NCBI GenBank assembly: GCA_910578345.1
Contig: CAJTRA010000008.1
Coordinates: 73,766 to 137,765 of the forward strand
Length of the DNA stretch: 64,000 bases
Direction: 5' to 3'
From: an uncultured Lachnospiraceae bacterium
GTDB lineage: Bacteria; Bacillota; Clostridia; Lachnospirales; Lachnospiraceae
The translations under genes were made by a program, and so were the position numbers. This document shows, piece after piece, positions 36,505 through 45,218 of this stretch (positions within the stretch are counted from its first letter, which is position 1; each line of letters starts with the position of its first letter). A model generated the notes under the pieces. That model was given only the letters and a program-made list of their open reading frames with translations, ran no database searches and was not told where the DNA came from.

Positions 36505-37053
36505 TTATCCGAGTTCGCGCGGCAAAGCAAGCGAATCTCGCAAACGAGCTTTGCTCGTCTTTTGATAATAGGCGGCGTCTTCATTGTAATCCATGTACTC
36601 AGAACGGATGTCAGTGATGGCGCCGTCTTTCCATGTGAAAAGAAGATAGTAATAGACTACGGTATGGGAATTTAGAAACTCGTCGGAAGTAAACAAGGCG
36701 GTGAGTTCGGTTTTCTCGATCTCATTTTCCTCACAGAACAGATCCAGATCCGTCGGGAGCCCATCGATGAAAAAAGTAGGCAGAAGGAGCGTGATCTGGG
36801 CGTCAAAAGGAATCTCCTGCGGTGCTAACACCTGATAATCGCCGCCATCCACAGAGGTAAAGATCTTATATCCGTCATAGGCGTTTAGAAAAGTCTCTGC
36901 ATTATCCCCGACGGCCACGTCGCGGCTTGTCGTATGGGTCGTCAGATTCAGTTCATAATCGGTGGCGGTAAGGAGCGGGGTGGTCTTCCCGCAGGCGGTC
37001 AGCAGGATGAGAGATAAGATGAGCGCTGTCACAAGAATACAGGATCGTTTCAT
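36505..37053 (-). CDS. Putative lipoprotein, 182 residues
   Basis: The N-terminus MKRSCILVTALILSLILL followed by the lipobox LTAC predicts a lipoprotein attached outside the membrane. The mature part has no recognised domain; it contains several Tyr-rich beta segments. ATG at 37051-37053 is chosen because the signal peptide starts there. The last dozen codons overlap a small hairpin (36544-36558) that may belong to the opposite strand. It converges on the ABC exporter operon with a gap of only 10 bases. Confidence 0.75.
   Translation of the reverse strand: MKRSCILVTALILSLILLTACGKTTPLLTATDYELNLTTHTTSRDVAVGDNAETFLNAYDGYKIFTSVDGGDYQVLAPQEIPFDAQITLLLPTFFIDGLPTDLDLFCEENEIEKTELTALFTSDEFLNSHTVVYYYLLFTWKDGAITDIRSEYMDYNEDAAYYQKTSKARLRDSLALPRELG
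36544..36562 (+). terminator. Possible terminator of the ABC exporter operon
   Basis: ACGAGC (36544-36549) pairs with GCTCGT (36553-36558), loop TTT, followed by CTTTT. It lies inside the 3' end of the convergent lipoprotein gene. Confidence 0.4.
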
Positions 37054-37088
37054 TATGGAGGAAGTTCCTTTCGTAAAGTCAAGAATCC

Positions 37089-37110
37089 CGCCGCGAGCGG
37101 CGTTTTTTTT
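37089..37110 (+). terminator. Terminator-like hairpin with T8 run
   Basis: CGCCG (37089-37093) pairs with CGGCG (37098-37102) around CGAG, followed directly by eight T. On the + strand it could stop read-through from the ABC exporter operon. Confidence 0.5.
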
Positions 37111-37170
37111 GACCCTCGCGGCAGTCGCCAAGTGTTTGCAGGCAATCCCCTGGCTCGCTGCTCGTGGGAA

Positions 37171-37195
37171 TAAAAAAGTTCACCTTACGGCAAAC
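37171..37195 (-). terminator. Terminator of tRNA-Trp
   Basis: Read leftward, GTTTGCC and GGTGAAC form a 7-bp stem with two G-U pairs and a GTAA loop, then a T6 run. It lies 30 bases after the tRNA-Trp 3' end. Confidence 0.6.
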
Positions 37196-37224
37196 TCTAC
37201 AAAAAGTACAATGGATCTAACAAA

Positions 37225-37295
37225 CAGGGGCAGTAGGAATCGAACCCACATCGATGGTTTTGGAGACCACTGTTCTACCTTTGAACTATGCCCCT
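37225..37295 (-). tRNA. tRNA-Trp (CCA)
   Basis: A 71-base cloverleaf on the minus strand: acceptor AGGGGCA/TGCCCCT, D arm GTTCAAAGGTAGAAC, anticodon loop CTCCAAA with CCA at 37261-37263, and T arm GTGGG-TTCGATT-CCTAC. The discriminator is G, the expected base for bacterial tRNA-Trp. CCA is not encoded. Confidence 0.96.
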
Positions 37296-37335
37296 ATGGA
37301 TTGCGGCGGATCTCTTTCTCAAACCACCGGAATTC

Positions 37336-37364
37336 ATTATAGCATAAGTGAGGAAGGCATGCAA
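37336..37364 (-). promoter_or_regulatory. Promoter of tRNA-Trp
   Basis: Reading leftward, TTGCAT (37359-37364) and a perfect TATAAT (37336-37341) are separated by 17 bases. The tRNA 5' end is 41 bases downstream. Confidence 0.8.
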
Positions 37365-37558
37365 GATATTTTTCATTTAAGCAGGAATGAAATAGCCCCG
37401 AAATTGTAGAAGATGATGGAAATTTACGATTCTCTGTCACCTTTTTGCAGTCGGATGCGTGTTTTCTATAGAAGGATAAAGAAGAATATGGAAATGCCGC
37501 GAGGACGGGAAGCAAGGTCTTTTGAGGTAAAGAAAGTGGAGCAGGGGGTGGAAGACAG

Positions 37559-38029
37559 TTGACGGTAGAAGAGGCGGTTATGGAATACGGCGACATGCTT
37601 TTCAGGATCAGTATGGTACTGTTAGGGCACGAGCAGGATGCACAGGATGTGGTGCAGGACACTTTCTGCAGGTATATGGAGCACAGGCAGGCATTGTATG
37701 ATAAAGACCATGAGAAAGCCTGGCTGATCCGGGTGGCGGTCAACCGGTGTAAGGATGTGCACAGGGGCAGAAGAAGACATCCGCTGGTGTGTCTGGAGGA
37801 AGTGGAACAGTACTGTGAGTTCCAGGAGCAGAGCGAGGTGCTGACGGCGCTGATGAATCTGCCGGACCAGATGAAAACGGTCCTCTATCTGCATTACATC
37901 GAGGGATATAAGAGCGCTGAGATTGCACGGATGCTTGGGATCACCACGAGTGCAGTGAAGAAGCGGATGCAGCGCGGCAGGGAGCGAATGAAGTTGTCCC
38001 TGTCAGGGAAAGAGCCGTTATCGTCGTAA
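37559..38029 (+). CDS. ECF-type RNA polymerase sigma factor
   Basis: A 156-residue sigma-70 family protein with region 2 (QDAQDVVQDTFCRYMEH) and region 4 (VLYLHYIEGYKSAEIARMLG and TSAVKKRMQRGRERMK). The start is probably TTG 37559 behind a GGGGGTGG stretch; ATG 37580 would trim seven residues from region 2. ECF sigma factors respond to envelope or other signals. The next gene, 29 bases on, encodes a membrane protein that is probably its anti-sigma factor. Confidence 0.9.
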   Translation: MTVEEAVMEYGDMLFRISMVLLGHEQDAQDVVQDTFCRYMEHRQALYDKDHEKAWLIRVAVNRCKDVHRGRRRHPLVCLEEVEQYCEFQEQSEVLTALMNLPDQMKTVLYLHYIEGYKSAEIARMLGITTSAVKKRMQRGRERMKLSLSGKEPLSS

Positions 38030-38058
38030 TATAAGAGCGGCGGGAAGGAGTGGACAGA

Positions 38059-39255
38059 ATGGATACAGAGAAACTGAAAGATTCCGTGCGCGGGATACAG
38101 ATGAGAGAGGAAATGAAGGAGGCAGTGATAGCAGACGTGAAACGAAGGACGGCACAGACGACCGATGATCATAAGCGTTCCGGAGCAGGATGGCGGAAGA
38201 ATCTGGCAGCGGCAGCGCTCGTTCTTGCGGCAGTCAGTGCGGCGGCCTTTCCGGTGAGCGCCTTTGTTGATTCTCTTGTGAAAGAGCGGATGGAGATGAT
38301 GCCGCAGGCGGAGAAGGACGCCTATGTGGAGAATATTAAGAACCAGATGACAGAGGCTGACGGCTTTACCAGAGCTTATTCAGCGCAGGAGGAGGAAAGG
38401 TATGAAGAGATGGCCCGTCGCTATCAGGCAGGAACTTTTCCGGATAAGGAAGTAGTGCAGGTGGAAAATGAGAAAGAAGCCGAGGATTATGAATTCTGTT
38501 ATGTGAAACCAACCTCGGTATTCTGCCTGCCAGAGCGGGAGCTGACAGACGAAGAGCTATTGGAAATCATCGACTTTATGGCAAAGCGGGAATATGCGTA
38601 CCGGGAGAACTACGAGAAAGAAAATGCGGAGGAGATCGCGAAGGAGGAGAAACAGCAGGAAGCAGAGATCGAGGCGAATGTAGCAGGAGGCGGTATCACG
38701 GAGCAGCAGGCGATAGAGAATGCAAAGCAGAAACTGACAGAGATTTTCAACATAACCGGGGAAGGGTTTGAGTGGAACTCTTATTATGCGGAAGGAGAGG
38801 AAGAGAAAGCGGCATATTATTGTGTCAACTGGACAAACTTCATCGGCCGCCAGTATTATTATTTCTATATTGATGCGGACGATGGCCATATGGTAAGCGC
38901 CAGTTATTCCGGCAGTGACGTACATGACATAGAGCCTGTTGCAATCGAAGAGGCGCGCAGCCGGATCCCACAGTTGTATCGAGCGGCGGCGGAATTCGAG
39001 AAGAAACTGATCGGTGGAACTTATAGCAGTGTCTATGTCTATTATCTGCAGTACCAGGATGGAACAGCAGGAAAAGGCGTGAGGTTCTACTTTGCCGGAG
39101 AAGACCAGAATGCTTTCAGCGTGGCCTACACATGGGATGGTTTATTGTATGAAGCCGCGGAGAAGAGCATTTCCGGACTTGAGGATGGGAAAGAGCGGGA
39201 ACTGTGGAGCGGTGAAGGCTATCGCAAGGCAAAGGAAGTGTTTCAGAAGGTGTAA
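38059..39255 (+). CDS. Putative membrane anti-sigma factor
   Basis: A 398-residue protein with a short cytosolic N-terminus (about 55 residues), one membrane helix (LAAAALVLAAVSAAAFPVSA) and a long acidic extracellular part of unrecognised fold. Its place directly after an ECF sigma gene and its topology fit an anti-sigma factor or sensor. AAGGAG with 8-base spacing supports ATG 38059. The Glu/Lys-rich middle section (residues 160-220) is probably coiled coil. The signal it senses is unknown. Confidence 0.65.
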   Translation: MDTEKLKDSVRGIQMREEMKEAVIADVKRRTAQTTDDHKRSGAGWRKNLAAAALVLAAVSAAAFPVSAFVDSLVKERMEMMPQAEKDAYVENIKNQMTEADGFTRAYSAQEEERYEEMARRYQAGTFPDKEVVQVENEKEAEDYEFCYVKPTSVFCLPERELTDEELLEIIDFMAKREYAYRENYEKENAEEIAKEEKQQEAEIEANVAGGGITEQQAIENAKQKLTEIFNITGEGFEWNSYYAEGEEEKAAYYCVNWTNFIGRQYYYFYIDADDGHMVSASYSGSDVHDIEPVAIEEARSRIPQLYRAAAEFEKKLIGGTYSSVYVYYLQYQDGTAGKGVRFYFAGEDQNAFSVAYTWDGLLYEAAEKSISGLEDGKERELWSGEGYRKAKEVFQKV

Positions 39256-39263
39256 AGAATAAG

Positions 39264-39291
39264 ACAGCGGCATGCCGATGGCAGCCGCTGT
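39264..39291. terminator. Hairpin between convergent genes
   Basis: ACAGCGGC (39264-39271) pairs with GCCGCTGT (39284-39291), with inner TGCC/GGCA pairing. It has no strong T-run but lies in the 45-base gap between two convergent operons and may end both. Confidence 0.45.
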
Positions 39292-39300
39292 GCGAGGGGG

Positions 39301-40512
39301 TTATGATCTGCTGACTTTACGGTATCCTCGCCAGGCCGCCGCAGTACAAAACAGGAAGAGCGCACAGGCGATCGCGGCCGGCAGGCAGACATTTTTCATT
39401 CCTCCGGTCACAGAGATGCGGCCAAGTTCAAGCAGCGCATCGAGATTGACCATCAGAAATACAGGCGAGGCATAAGTTAAGCCACGCAGGAGATTGAGAA
39501 GAAATCAGCAAAGGTGAAAGGAAATATCATTTAAGGGATGATGGACTGAGCAGTATGTCATCAGAGCAACACCACTCTGGAAAAGCATAAAGCTGAAGAA
39601 GGGCAGGACATAACAGACACCTGCGCCTACAATAGCATGGAAAGAACTGTGGCACCGGGAGGAGACCCAGATCGTGATGGCACATAGTTCCAGTGTCCCC
39701 AGAAAGCTGATGAACAGAGTTTCTGCCAGATAGGCGCCGACAGACTGCTGTAGAATAGAAAGTTCGGCAAATCCCCGCCATTGCACCACTAAGGTGCAGA
39801 TACAATGCAGTCCGTCCGCTCCATAGACAGCCGTATAGAGCAGCAGATGAAAAGTCACAAAAAAGAACCAGAGAAGGAGGGAAATGGCGAAAGCAGCCGC
39901 AATCTTGGAGAGAGCATCTGCGGCAGGACCTTCTTTGGTCGTAAATAGCAGCGCTTTTGTTCCATCTTGTTCCTCTTCCGAAAATACAATGGATACTGTA
40001 TACAGGATGAGCATACTCACCCCCAGCATCAAAAGACCAAATTCATCCAGAAAGGCGGTCCATCCATAATAATAGGCCAGATACGGTTTCATGCCGGCGG
40101 CCGTATAGGATTGACCGAGCGCGGTTTCGGCAAGTGGAAACGTTTTTGCAGCGATCCGATAGTCGTCGCTGCCGTTGTCATATCCATCAGAGAGATAGTT
40201 CATCACGAAGGTGTTTAAAAAGTTGCCGGGCAGCCGGTCATACTCTCCCTTCGGTATTCCCTGGGGAAAGCCATATTTCTCAACAATCCGGGAGACTTTC
40301 TCATCGGTCAGTTCACCGCGGAATTCTTCCGTGATCTGTCGGTCCATTCTGACTGCATCGAGAGCATAATAGGTGATGCCGTTGATGGTACAGCTTTGTG
40401 ATATGACAGTATGATAGAAAAAGAAGATCTCCAGAAACAGGACGATGAGAAATCCTGCGGCAACAGATTTCCTGCAGCACAGTTTACAGAGTTCCATTTT
40501 GTATAGACGCAT
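39301..40512 (-). pseudogene. ABC transporter permease interrupted by in-frame TGA
   Basis: The frame from ATG 40512 to TAA 39301 is 404 codons with a single TGA at 39505-39507 (codon 336). The sequence continues in the same frame as plausible permease: FLLNLLRGLTYASPVFLMVN, then a closing membrane helix and WRGYRKVSRS. The upstream 335 residues have an N-terminal helix, a large outside loop and several membrane helices, as in ABC-2-like permeases. AGGAGGTG precedes the ATG. It is the last gene of a sigma-ABC operon. Likely a nonsense mutation or sequencing error; the truncated protein would lose its last membrane segment. Confidence 0.75.
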
Positions 40513-40525
40513 GTGGGACACCTCC

Positions 40526-41407
40526 TTATGATTTTTGTATAGGGGCTTTTTGGGACAGGTACAGATAGGCGTCTTCCAGGGTCGCCTCGATCTGCTGCGC
40601 TTCTTTGGCAGGCTTTTTTTCGGAGATGATGCGAAGCTCGACGGCGCTGCCCTGATGCCGCAGATTGCTGATGGTATACTGTCTTTCGAGAGCAGCGGCG
40701 GCATCTTCTGAAACGAGACATTTCCATACGCAACCAGCGGCCTTCTCAAGAAGGGCAGCTTCGTCTCCCATCTGGACGAGTCTGCCGTCGTGCATCAGCA
40801 GGATCTGATCCGCGATCGATTCCAGATCCGACACGATATGGGTCGAGAGCAGGATAAGCCGGTTTTTGCTGAGGGAGCTGATGATGTTGCGGAAACGGAC
40901 GCGCTCTCCGGGATCAAGGCCGGAGGTGGGTTCATCCAGCACCAGGATCTCAGGATCGTTTAACAGCGCCTGGGCAATGCCGATCCTGCGGATCATGCCG
41001 CCGGAGAAGGTTTTTAATTTATTCTTTGCCTGGTCTGACAATCCAACGAGTTGAAGGAGAGTATCGATCCGGACGCAGGCATAGTCCTGCGGGAGCGCCT
41101 TCAATGCGGCCATATAGTGGAGGAAACGAAGGGCAGTGAACTCTCTGTAATATCCGAAATCCTGGGGCAGGTAGCCTAAGAGCATACGATACTCCCCGCC
41201 CAGCTGGCGGATCGGCATACCGTCGCACAGGATCGTCCCGCTTGTGGGTTCTAAGATACCGCAGAGCATTCTCATCAGCGTGGTCTTTCCGGCGCCGTTC
41301 TCTCCCAGCAGTCCGTATACGCCGTGTCCGAGGCTGGCAGTGATGTCTCTGACGGCAGTTTTATGCTGAAATGTTTTATTCAGATCGACAAACTCTAATC
41401 GGTGCAT
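40526..41407 (-). CDS. ABC transporter ATP-binding protein
   Basis: A 293-residue ATPase of the ABC-2/bacitracin-type group. It has Walker A GENGAGKTT, a Q-loop in YLPQDFGYY, signature FSGGMIRRI and Walker B LVLDEPTSGLD, with a C-terminal extension of about 75 residues. ATG 41407 follows AAGGAG. Its start overlaps the upstream membrane-protein gene by 13 bases, and the permease gene follows after 13 bases, so the three form one transporter unit under an ECF sigma factor. Confidence 0.94.
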   Translation of the reverse strand: MHRLEFVDLNKTFQHKTAVRDITASLGHGVYGLLGENGAGKTTLMRMLCGILEPTSGTILCDGMPIRQLGGEYRMLLGYLPQDFGYYREFTALRFLHYMAALKALPQDYACVRIDTLLQLVGLSDQAKNKLKTFSGGMIRRIGIAQALLNDPEILVLDEPTSGLDPGERVRFRNIISSLSKNRLILLSTHIVSDLESIADQILLMHDGRLVQMGDEAALLEKAAGCVWKCLVSEDAAAALERQYTISNLRHQGSAVELRIISEKKPAKEAQQIEATLEDAYLYLSQKAPIQKS

Positions 41408-42237
41408 AAGATTTCTCCTTTTTGTAATCTGGCAATGAAAAGTTTCCACTCTGCCCACAAAATGATAATGCCCGCAAACAGGGCGGCGGCCCAGGCAAAG
41501 AGGGCAGGTTCCGTATAGGACTTGCGTGTCTGCAAAAAGAAAAGACAGGACAGGGAGAGCGGGATTGTAAATACAACGGTTACCCAGAAATGTCTCCGTC
41601 CCGCTTCTGTGAGCATGCATCCGAAGCAGAGGCACTGCATGAAGATAAAGGGAGCCAGCATGTACAGGCCTGCCTGGAGCAGACGGATCTTCCACTGCAG
41701 CCCGACTAACAGGATCCCGGCGGAGACTGTTGCAAGATTCAGCAGACCGGAGAGGATCATGGATAAGGACGCAAGCTGTCTGACATGGAAGAAGCAAGTC
41801 TCATGCAGCTCTGCAATCCTGACAAAACAAACCTGCCGGATCTCAAATACTGTGAAGAGAACAAGAAAGCAGGGGTATGTCATCGAGAGCATAAGAAGCG
41901 TGCTGGTCTGTTCCGGTATATTCTGTCTTCCAAGGGAAAGGAGTAAAAGCAGCATGACAAGGCAGCTAAGCAGGTGGGTACAGGGAAGATTCCTGTCCGC
42001 ATACCGGAGCAGATGAAGCAGAAGCATCTTATGAGCCGGCCGTGGCTGAAGCCTTACGGCCTGGATTTCCTGGGATAAGATTGACAGGGTGTCGCTCTTG
42101 CGTGTCTCATTGATCGGGAAACATTGGTCGGAAGCTGCAAACAGGGATGCCGGAAATCTCTTGCTGCCGGCAGGAAAACGGTGCAGCATCTTGTGGGAGC
42201 CTGTTTGATTCTTTACTTTCTCAGTGTGTCTGTTCAT
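41395..42237 (-). CDS. Membrane protein of the sigma-ABC operon
   Basis: A 280-residue protein with a polar N-terminus of about 80 residues, then roughly six membrane helices. No family was recognised; its place between the ECF sigma gene and the ABC ATPase suggests an anti-sigma factor or a second permease component. ATG 42237 follows GGAGG. Its start overlaps the sigma gene by 17 bases and its end overlaps the ATPase start by 13, so translation is coupled throughout. Confidence 0.7.
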   Translation of the reverse strand: MNRHTEKVKNQTGSHKMLHRFPAGSKRFPASLFAASDQCFPINETRKSDTLSILSQEIQAVRLQPRPAHKMLLLHLLRYADRNLPCTHLLSCLVMLLLLLSLGRQNIPEQTSTLLMLSMTYPCFLVLFTVFEIRQVCFVRIAELHETCFFHVRQLASLSMILSGLLNLATVSAGILLVGLQWKIRLLQAGLYMLAPFIFMQCLCFGCMLTEAGRRHFWVTVVFTIPLSLSCLFFLQTRKSYTEPALFAWAAALFAGIIILWAEWKLFIARLQKGEILCTD

Positions 42238-42748
42238 TGGAATCCTCCAGTATCTTCCGCAGGCGTTTGACACCCAGGCGGAATCTTGATTTGGCTGTTG
42301 ACAGGCGGCATCCTGTGATCTTGGCGATCTCGTGGAAAGGCAGCTGCTCGTAACTTCTCATGAGGATGATCTCCCGCTGCTCCAGGGGGAGTTTCTGCAG
42401 CGCCTGGCAGAGGAGAAGGGCGGTTTCCAGATCATCGAAGCGTTTATCTTCCTGTCCCAGACAGGCCGCCTCTTCCATGCAGGACATTTCCTTCCTGTGA
42501 CAGAAGTAATCCCGGCAGAGGTTGCGCGCGATGATCAGCAGATAGCCCTTCAGATTCCTGTGCCGGTAGGAAGCGATATACTTGATAAAGCGCAGAAATA
42601 CCTCCTGTGTGATATCGTAAGAGTCTGTTTCCTGCCCTGTCAGATACAGACAGAATCGGTAGATATCGTCATAGTAGCGGCTGATGATGCTGCCTAGAGC
42701 CTCCTTGTTTCCTCGATAGACTTCTTCGATCAGTTCCTTGTCGGTCAC
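42221..42748 (-). CDS. ECF-type RNA polymerase sigma factor
   Basis: A 175-residue sigma factor with region 2 (DIYRFCLYLTGQETDSYDIT) and region 4 (REIILMRSYEQLPFHEIAKI). GTG 42748 with AAAGGA upstream gives the family start VTDKELIEEVYRGNKEAL; the frame is open further upstream but that part is hydrophobic and lacks a good start. It heads an operon with a membrane protein, ABC ATPase and ABC permease. The first ECF unit (37559-39255) faces this one and the two converge. Confidence 0.88.
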   Translation of the reverse strand: MTDKELIEEVYRGNKEALGSIISRYYDDIYRFCLYLTGQETDSYDITQEVFLRFIKYIASYRHRNLKGYLLIIARNLCRDYFCHRKEMSCMEEAACLGQEDKRFDDLETALLLCQALQKLPLEQREIILMRSYEQLPFHEIAKITGCRLSTAKSRFRLGVKRLRKILEDSNEQTH

Positions 42749-42934
42749 CTTTTTGTCCTTTGCTTTCTGTGTTGTCTTATTTTCAATAGAAATAACTGTC
42801 TCTATGATACAAAAGATCACCAAAAAGAAAAAGAAGTAAAAAAAGGGAACGGGAGAGAATCCGGCGGGTTCCTTGACAGTACCGCATAAGGATAGTAGAA
42901 TAAAAAAAGAAAGAATGGCAACAGGAGGAATATT

Positions 42935-43462
42935 ATGAGAAGGAAAAGAGCAGTAGCCTTAGGGATGACAGTTGTAATGACTTCATTTATGTTTGTCATG
43001 CCTGTTTCGGCACATGGACATCATAACCGGCAGGCGGTGTGCGTGACAGAAACAGATTGGCTGTGTCAAGTCTGTACAGAAGAGGGGTGCGTGACAAAGG
43101 GATGGCATATCCATGACGGTGAGACATATTGTGGTTATGCGCATGCAGACGGCTATTGTGACGGTACTTGCGATACCGCCAGAGTATGTACGGTGGAAGC
43201 ATGTACAGAGACGGGACATCATATTCACGACGGCAGAAGCTACTGTGGTTATGCCCACGAGAGCGGTTATTGTGACGGTACATGCAACAGCGTTATGGTA
43301 TGCACGCAGGCAGGCTGTACGCAGACAGGGCAGCATACACATGATGGCGAGACGTATTGCGGTTATGCCCATAGCAGCGGTTACTGCGATCATAGTTGTG
43401 AACAGACGAGAAATGCAGGCAGACAAGAAAGACAAGGAAGACATCACGGGCATCATGCGTAA
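42935..43462 (+). CDS. Secreted Cys/His-rich protein with three 38-residue repeats
   Basis: A 175-residue protein with a signal peptide (about residues 1-26, ending MPVSAHG). Three consecutive 38-residue repeats follow, each with the spacing C-x4-C-x5-H-x-H-x5-C-x3-H-x4-C-x3-C and a core HDGETYCGYAH. The tail is His-rich (HHGHH). The regular Cys and His positions suggest metal binding outside the cell, but this is inference and I know no characterised member. AGGAGG precedes the ATG. It is divergent from the ECF-ABC operon and 51 bases upstream of a hybrid histidine kinase. Confidence 0.8.
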   Translation: MRRKRAVALGMTVVMTSFMFVMPVSAHGHHNRQAVCVTETDWLCQVCTEEGCVTKGWHIHDGETYCGYAHADGYCDGTCDTARVCTVEACTETGHHIHDGRSYCGYAHESGYCDGTCNSVMVCTQAGCTQTGQHTHDGETYCGYAHSSGYCDHSCEQTRNAGRQERQGRHHGHHA

Positions 43463-43513
43463 AGTGGATGATGGCATTGATCAAAGAAGAGTTTCAGGGG
43501 TAAGAATTGCAGT

Positions 43514-45175
43514 ATGGAAAACAGGGAGTGTCTTGTAAAAGAGCAGGAGAAGTGCATCGAGGAACTGAAACGGCAGAAAACGGCGCTTGAGAATGCTCTT
43601 CATGCGGCGGAAGAAACAAACAGGGCCAAGAGCCGCTTCCTGTCCAACATGTCCCATGACATTCGTACCCCGATGAATGCCATTGTGGGGATGACGTCTA
43701 TTGCACTGTCCCATATCGACGAGAAGGCGCGGGTACAGGATTGTCTGGGGAAGATCCAGACGGCGGCCGCCCATCTGATGAGTCTGGTCAACGATGTGTT
43801 AGATATGTCACGGATCGACAGTGGCCGGATTACGCTGAATGAGGAAGTCTTCTCGCTGGCGGATCTGATCCATGACATTTCCGTGATCGTGCGTTCCCAG
43901 GCATCTTTGAAGAATCAGGAGTTAAAGATAGAGATCGGCCGGATTGAGGAGGAAAACCTGCTGGGCGATCCCCTTCATTTACGGCAGATTTTGGTGAATA
44001 TCATCGGAAATGCAGTGAAGTATACACAGGATAGCGGCAGCATACAGGTAAGATTTGCACAGCATTTTGCTGTGCCTGAGATGACGGGGGAGGAAAGCGC
44101 ACAGAAAGTATGGCTGGATTTTCGCTGTCAAGATAATGGTATGGGGATGAGCAAAGAGTTTCTGGAGCGGATCTTTGTCCCCTTTGAACGGGTGCATAAT
44201 GAGAAGACCAGTAAGATAGAGGGTACTGGTCTTGGTATGTCTATTGTCAAAAATCTGGTGGAACGGATGGAAGGCCAGATTCAGGTGGAGAGCGAAGAGG
44301 AGAAGGGAAGCTGCTTTACGATTCAGATTCCGATCACTGTCGCGCCGCAGGAAGAGAGCGGACTGCAGCTGCCGGAGGGAGCATCGGTGCTGATTGCGGA
44401 GAAACGCAAAGAACGTGCCGGACAGATGGCGAGATATCTGCGGGAGAGCGGGTTGATCCCGGTACGGATGGAGAACGGCGCGCAGGCAGTGATGTGGTTG
44501 ACGGAGGCGCAGTATGAAGGCCATATGCCGTGCGCAATGCTCGTGGGAGAGGAACTGGCAGATATGCCGGTGTTAAACCTTGCTTCCCATGTAAGACAGT
44601 TAGCCGGACGGGAGTTTCCGATTCTATTGGTTTCGGAGGCAGACTGGGTGCAGATGGAATACCGGGCCAGTCGCGCAGGGATCAATGCCTTTGTTCCCTG
44701 TCCCTTATTCAAGAGCAGACTCCTTGGCACGCTGGCAAAACTGACGGGCAGTAGCTGCGAGGAGGAGAATAGAAGAGAAGGAGAGCGGGATTATAGCAAA
44801 CGCCATATTCTATTGGTAGAGGATAATGAGCTGAATCAAGAGATCGCAGTGGAACTTTTGTCCGCAACAGGAGTGCAGGTGGAGGTTGCGGGTGATGGCG
44901 CGCAGGCTGTAGAGAAATTCGAAAATTCCCCTCTGGATTATTATGATCTGATCCTTATGGATATTCATATGCCGGTCATGGACGGGCATGAGGCTACCAG
45001 GCGCATTCGGCGTATGGAAAGACAGGATGCCGCCAGGGTATGGATTGTTGCCATGACGGCGGATGCTTTTGTGGAAGACGTCAGACAGGCGAAGGAAGCC
45101 GGTATGAACGAGCATATTTCTAAGCCCGTGGAGCCTGGCCGGCTGCAGGAGATCTTATATCAGCAGTTTAAGTGA
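43514..45175 (+). CDS. Hybrid histidine kinase without membrane segments
   Basis: A 553-residue cytosolic kinase. An N-terminal coiled coil (residues 5-40) leads directly into the DHp domain with phosphoacceptor H48 in FLSNMSHDIRTPMNAIVG, then an ATPase domain with NIIGNAVKYT, DNGMGM and GTGLGMSIVKNL. Residues about 290-410 resemble a receiver without its phosphorylation site. The last 125 residues form a normal receiver (LLVEDNELNQE, with D483 in LILMDIHMP). There is no input domain or membrane helix, so the signal must come through a partner. An HD-GYP gene follows after 43 bases. Confidence 0.9.
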   Translation: MENRECLVKEQEKCIEELKRQKTALENALHAAEETNRAKSRFLSNMSHDIRTPMNAIVGMTSIALSHIDEKARVQDCLGKIQTAAAHLMSLVNDVLDMSRIDSGRITLNEEVFSLADLIHDISVIVRSQASLKNQELKIEIGRIEEENLLGDPLHLRQILVNIIGNAVKYTQDSGSIQVRFAQHFAVPEMTGEESAQKVWLDFRCQDNGMGMSKEFLERIFVPFERVHNEKTSKIEGTGLGMSIVKNLVERMEGQIQVESEEEKGSCFTIQIPITVAPQEESGLQLPEGASVLIAEKRKERAGQMARYLRESGLIPVRMENGAQAVMWLTEAQYEGHMPCAMLVGEELADMPVLNLASHVRQLAGREFPILLVSEADWVQMEYRASRAGINAFVPCPLFKSRLLGTLAKLTGSSCEEENRREGERDYSKRHILLVEDNELNQEIAVELLSATGVQVEVAGDGAQAVEKFENSPLDYYDLILMDIHMPVMDGHEATRRIRRMERQDAARVWIVAMTADAFVEDVRQAKEAGMNEHISKPVEPGRLQEILYQQFK

Positions 45176-45218
45176 CTGTGGCACAACGAAGCGAAGTAGT
45201 TCTATTGTGGGAGAGCAT

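Noticed and set aside
39490..39507. Selenocysteine codon in the ABC permease
   Set aside because: No hairpin of SECIS type was seen directly after the TGA, and no selenoprotein role is known for this family.
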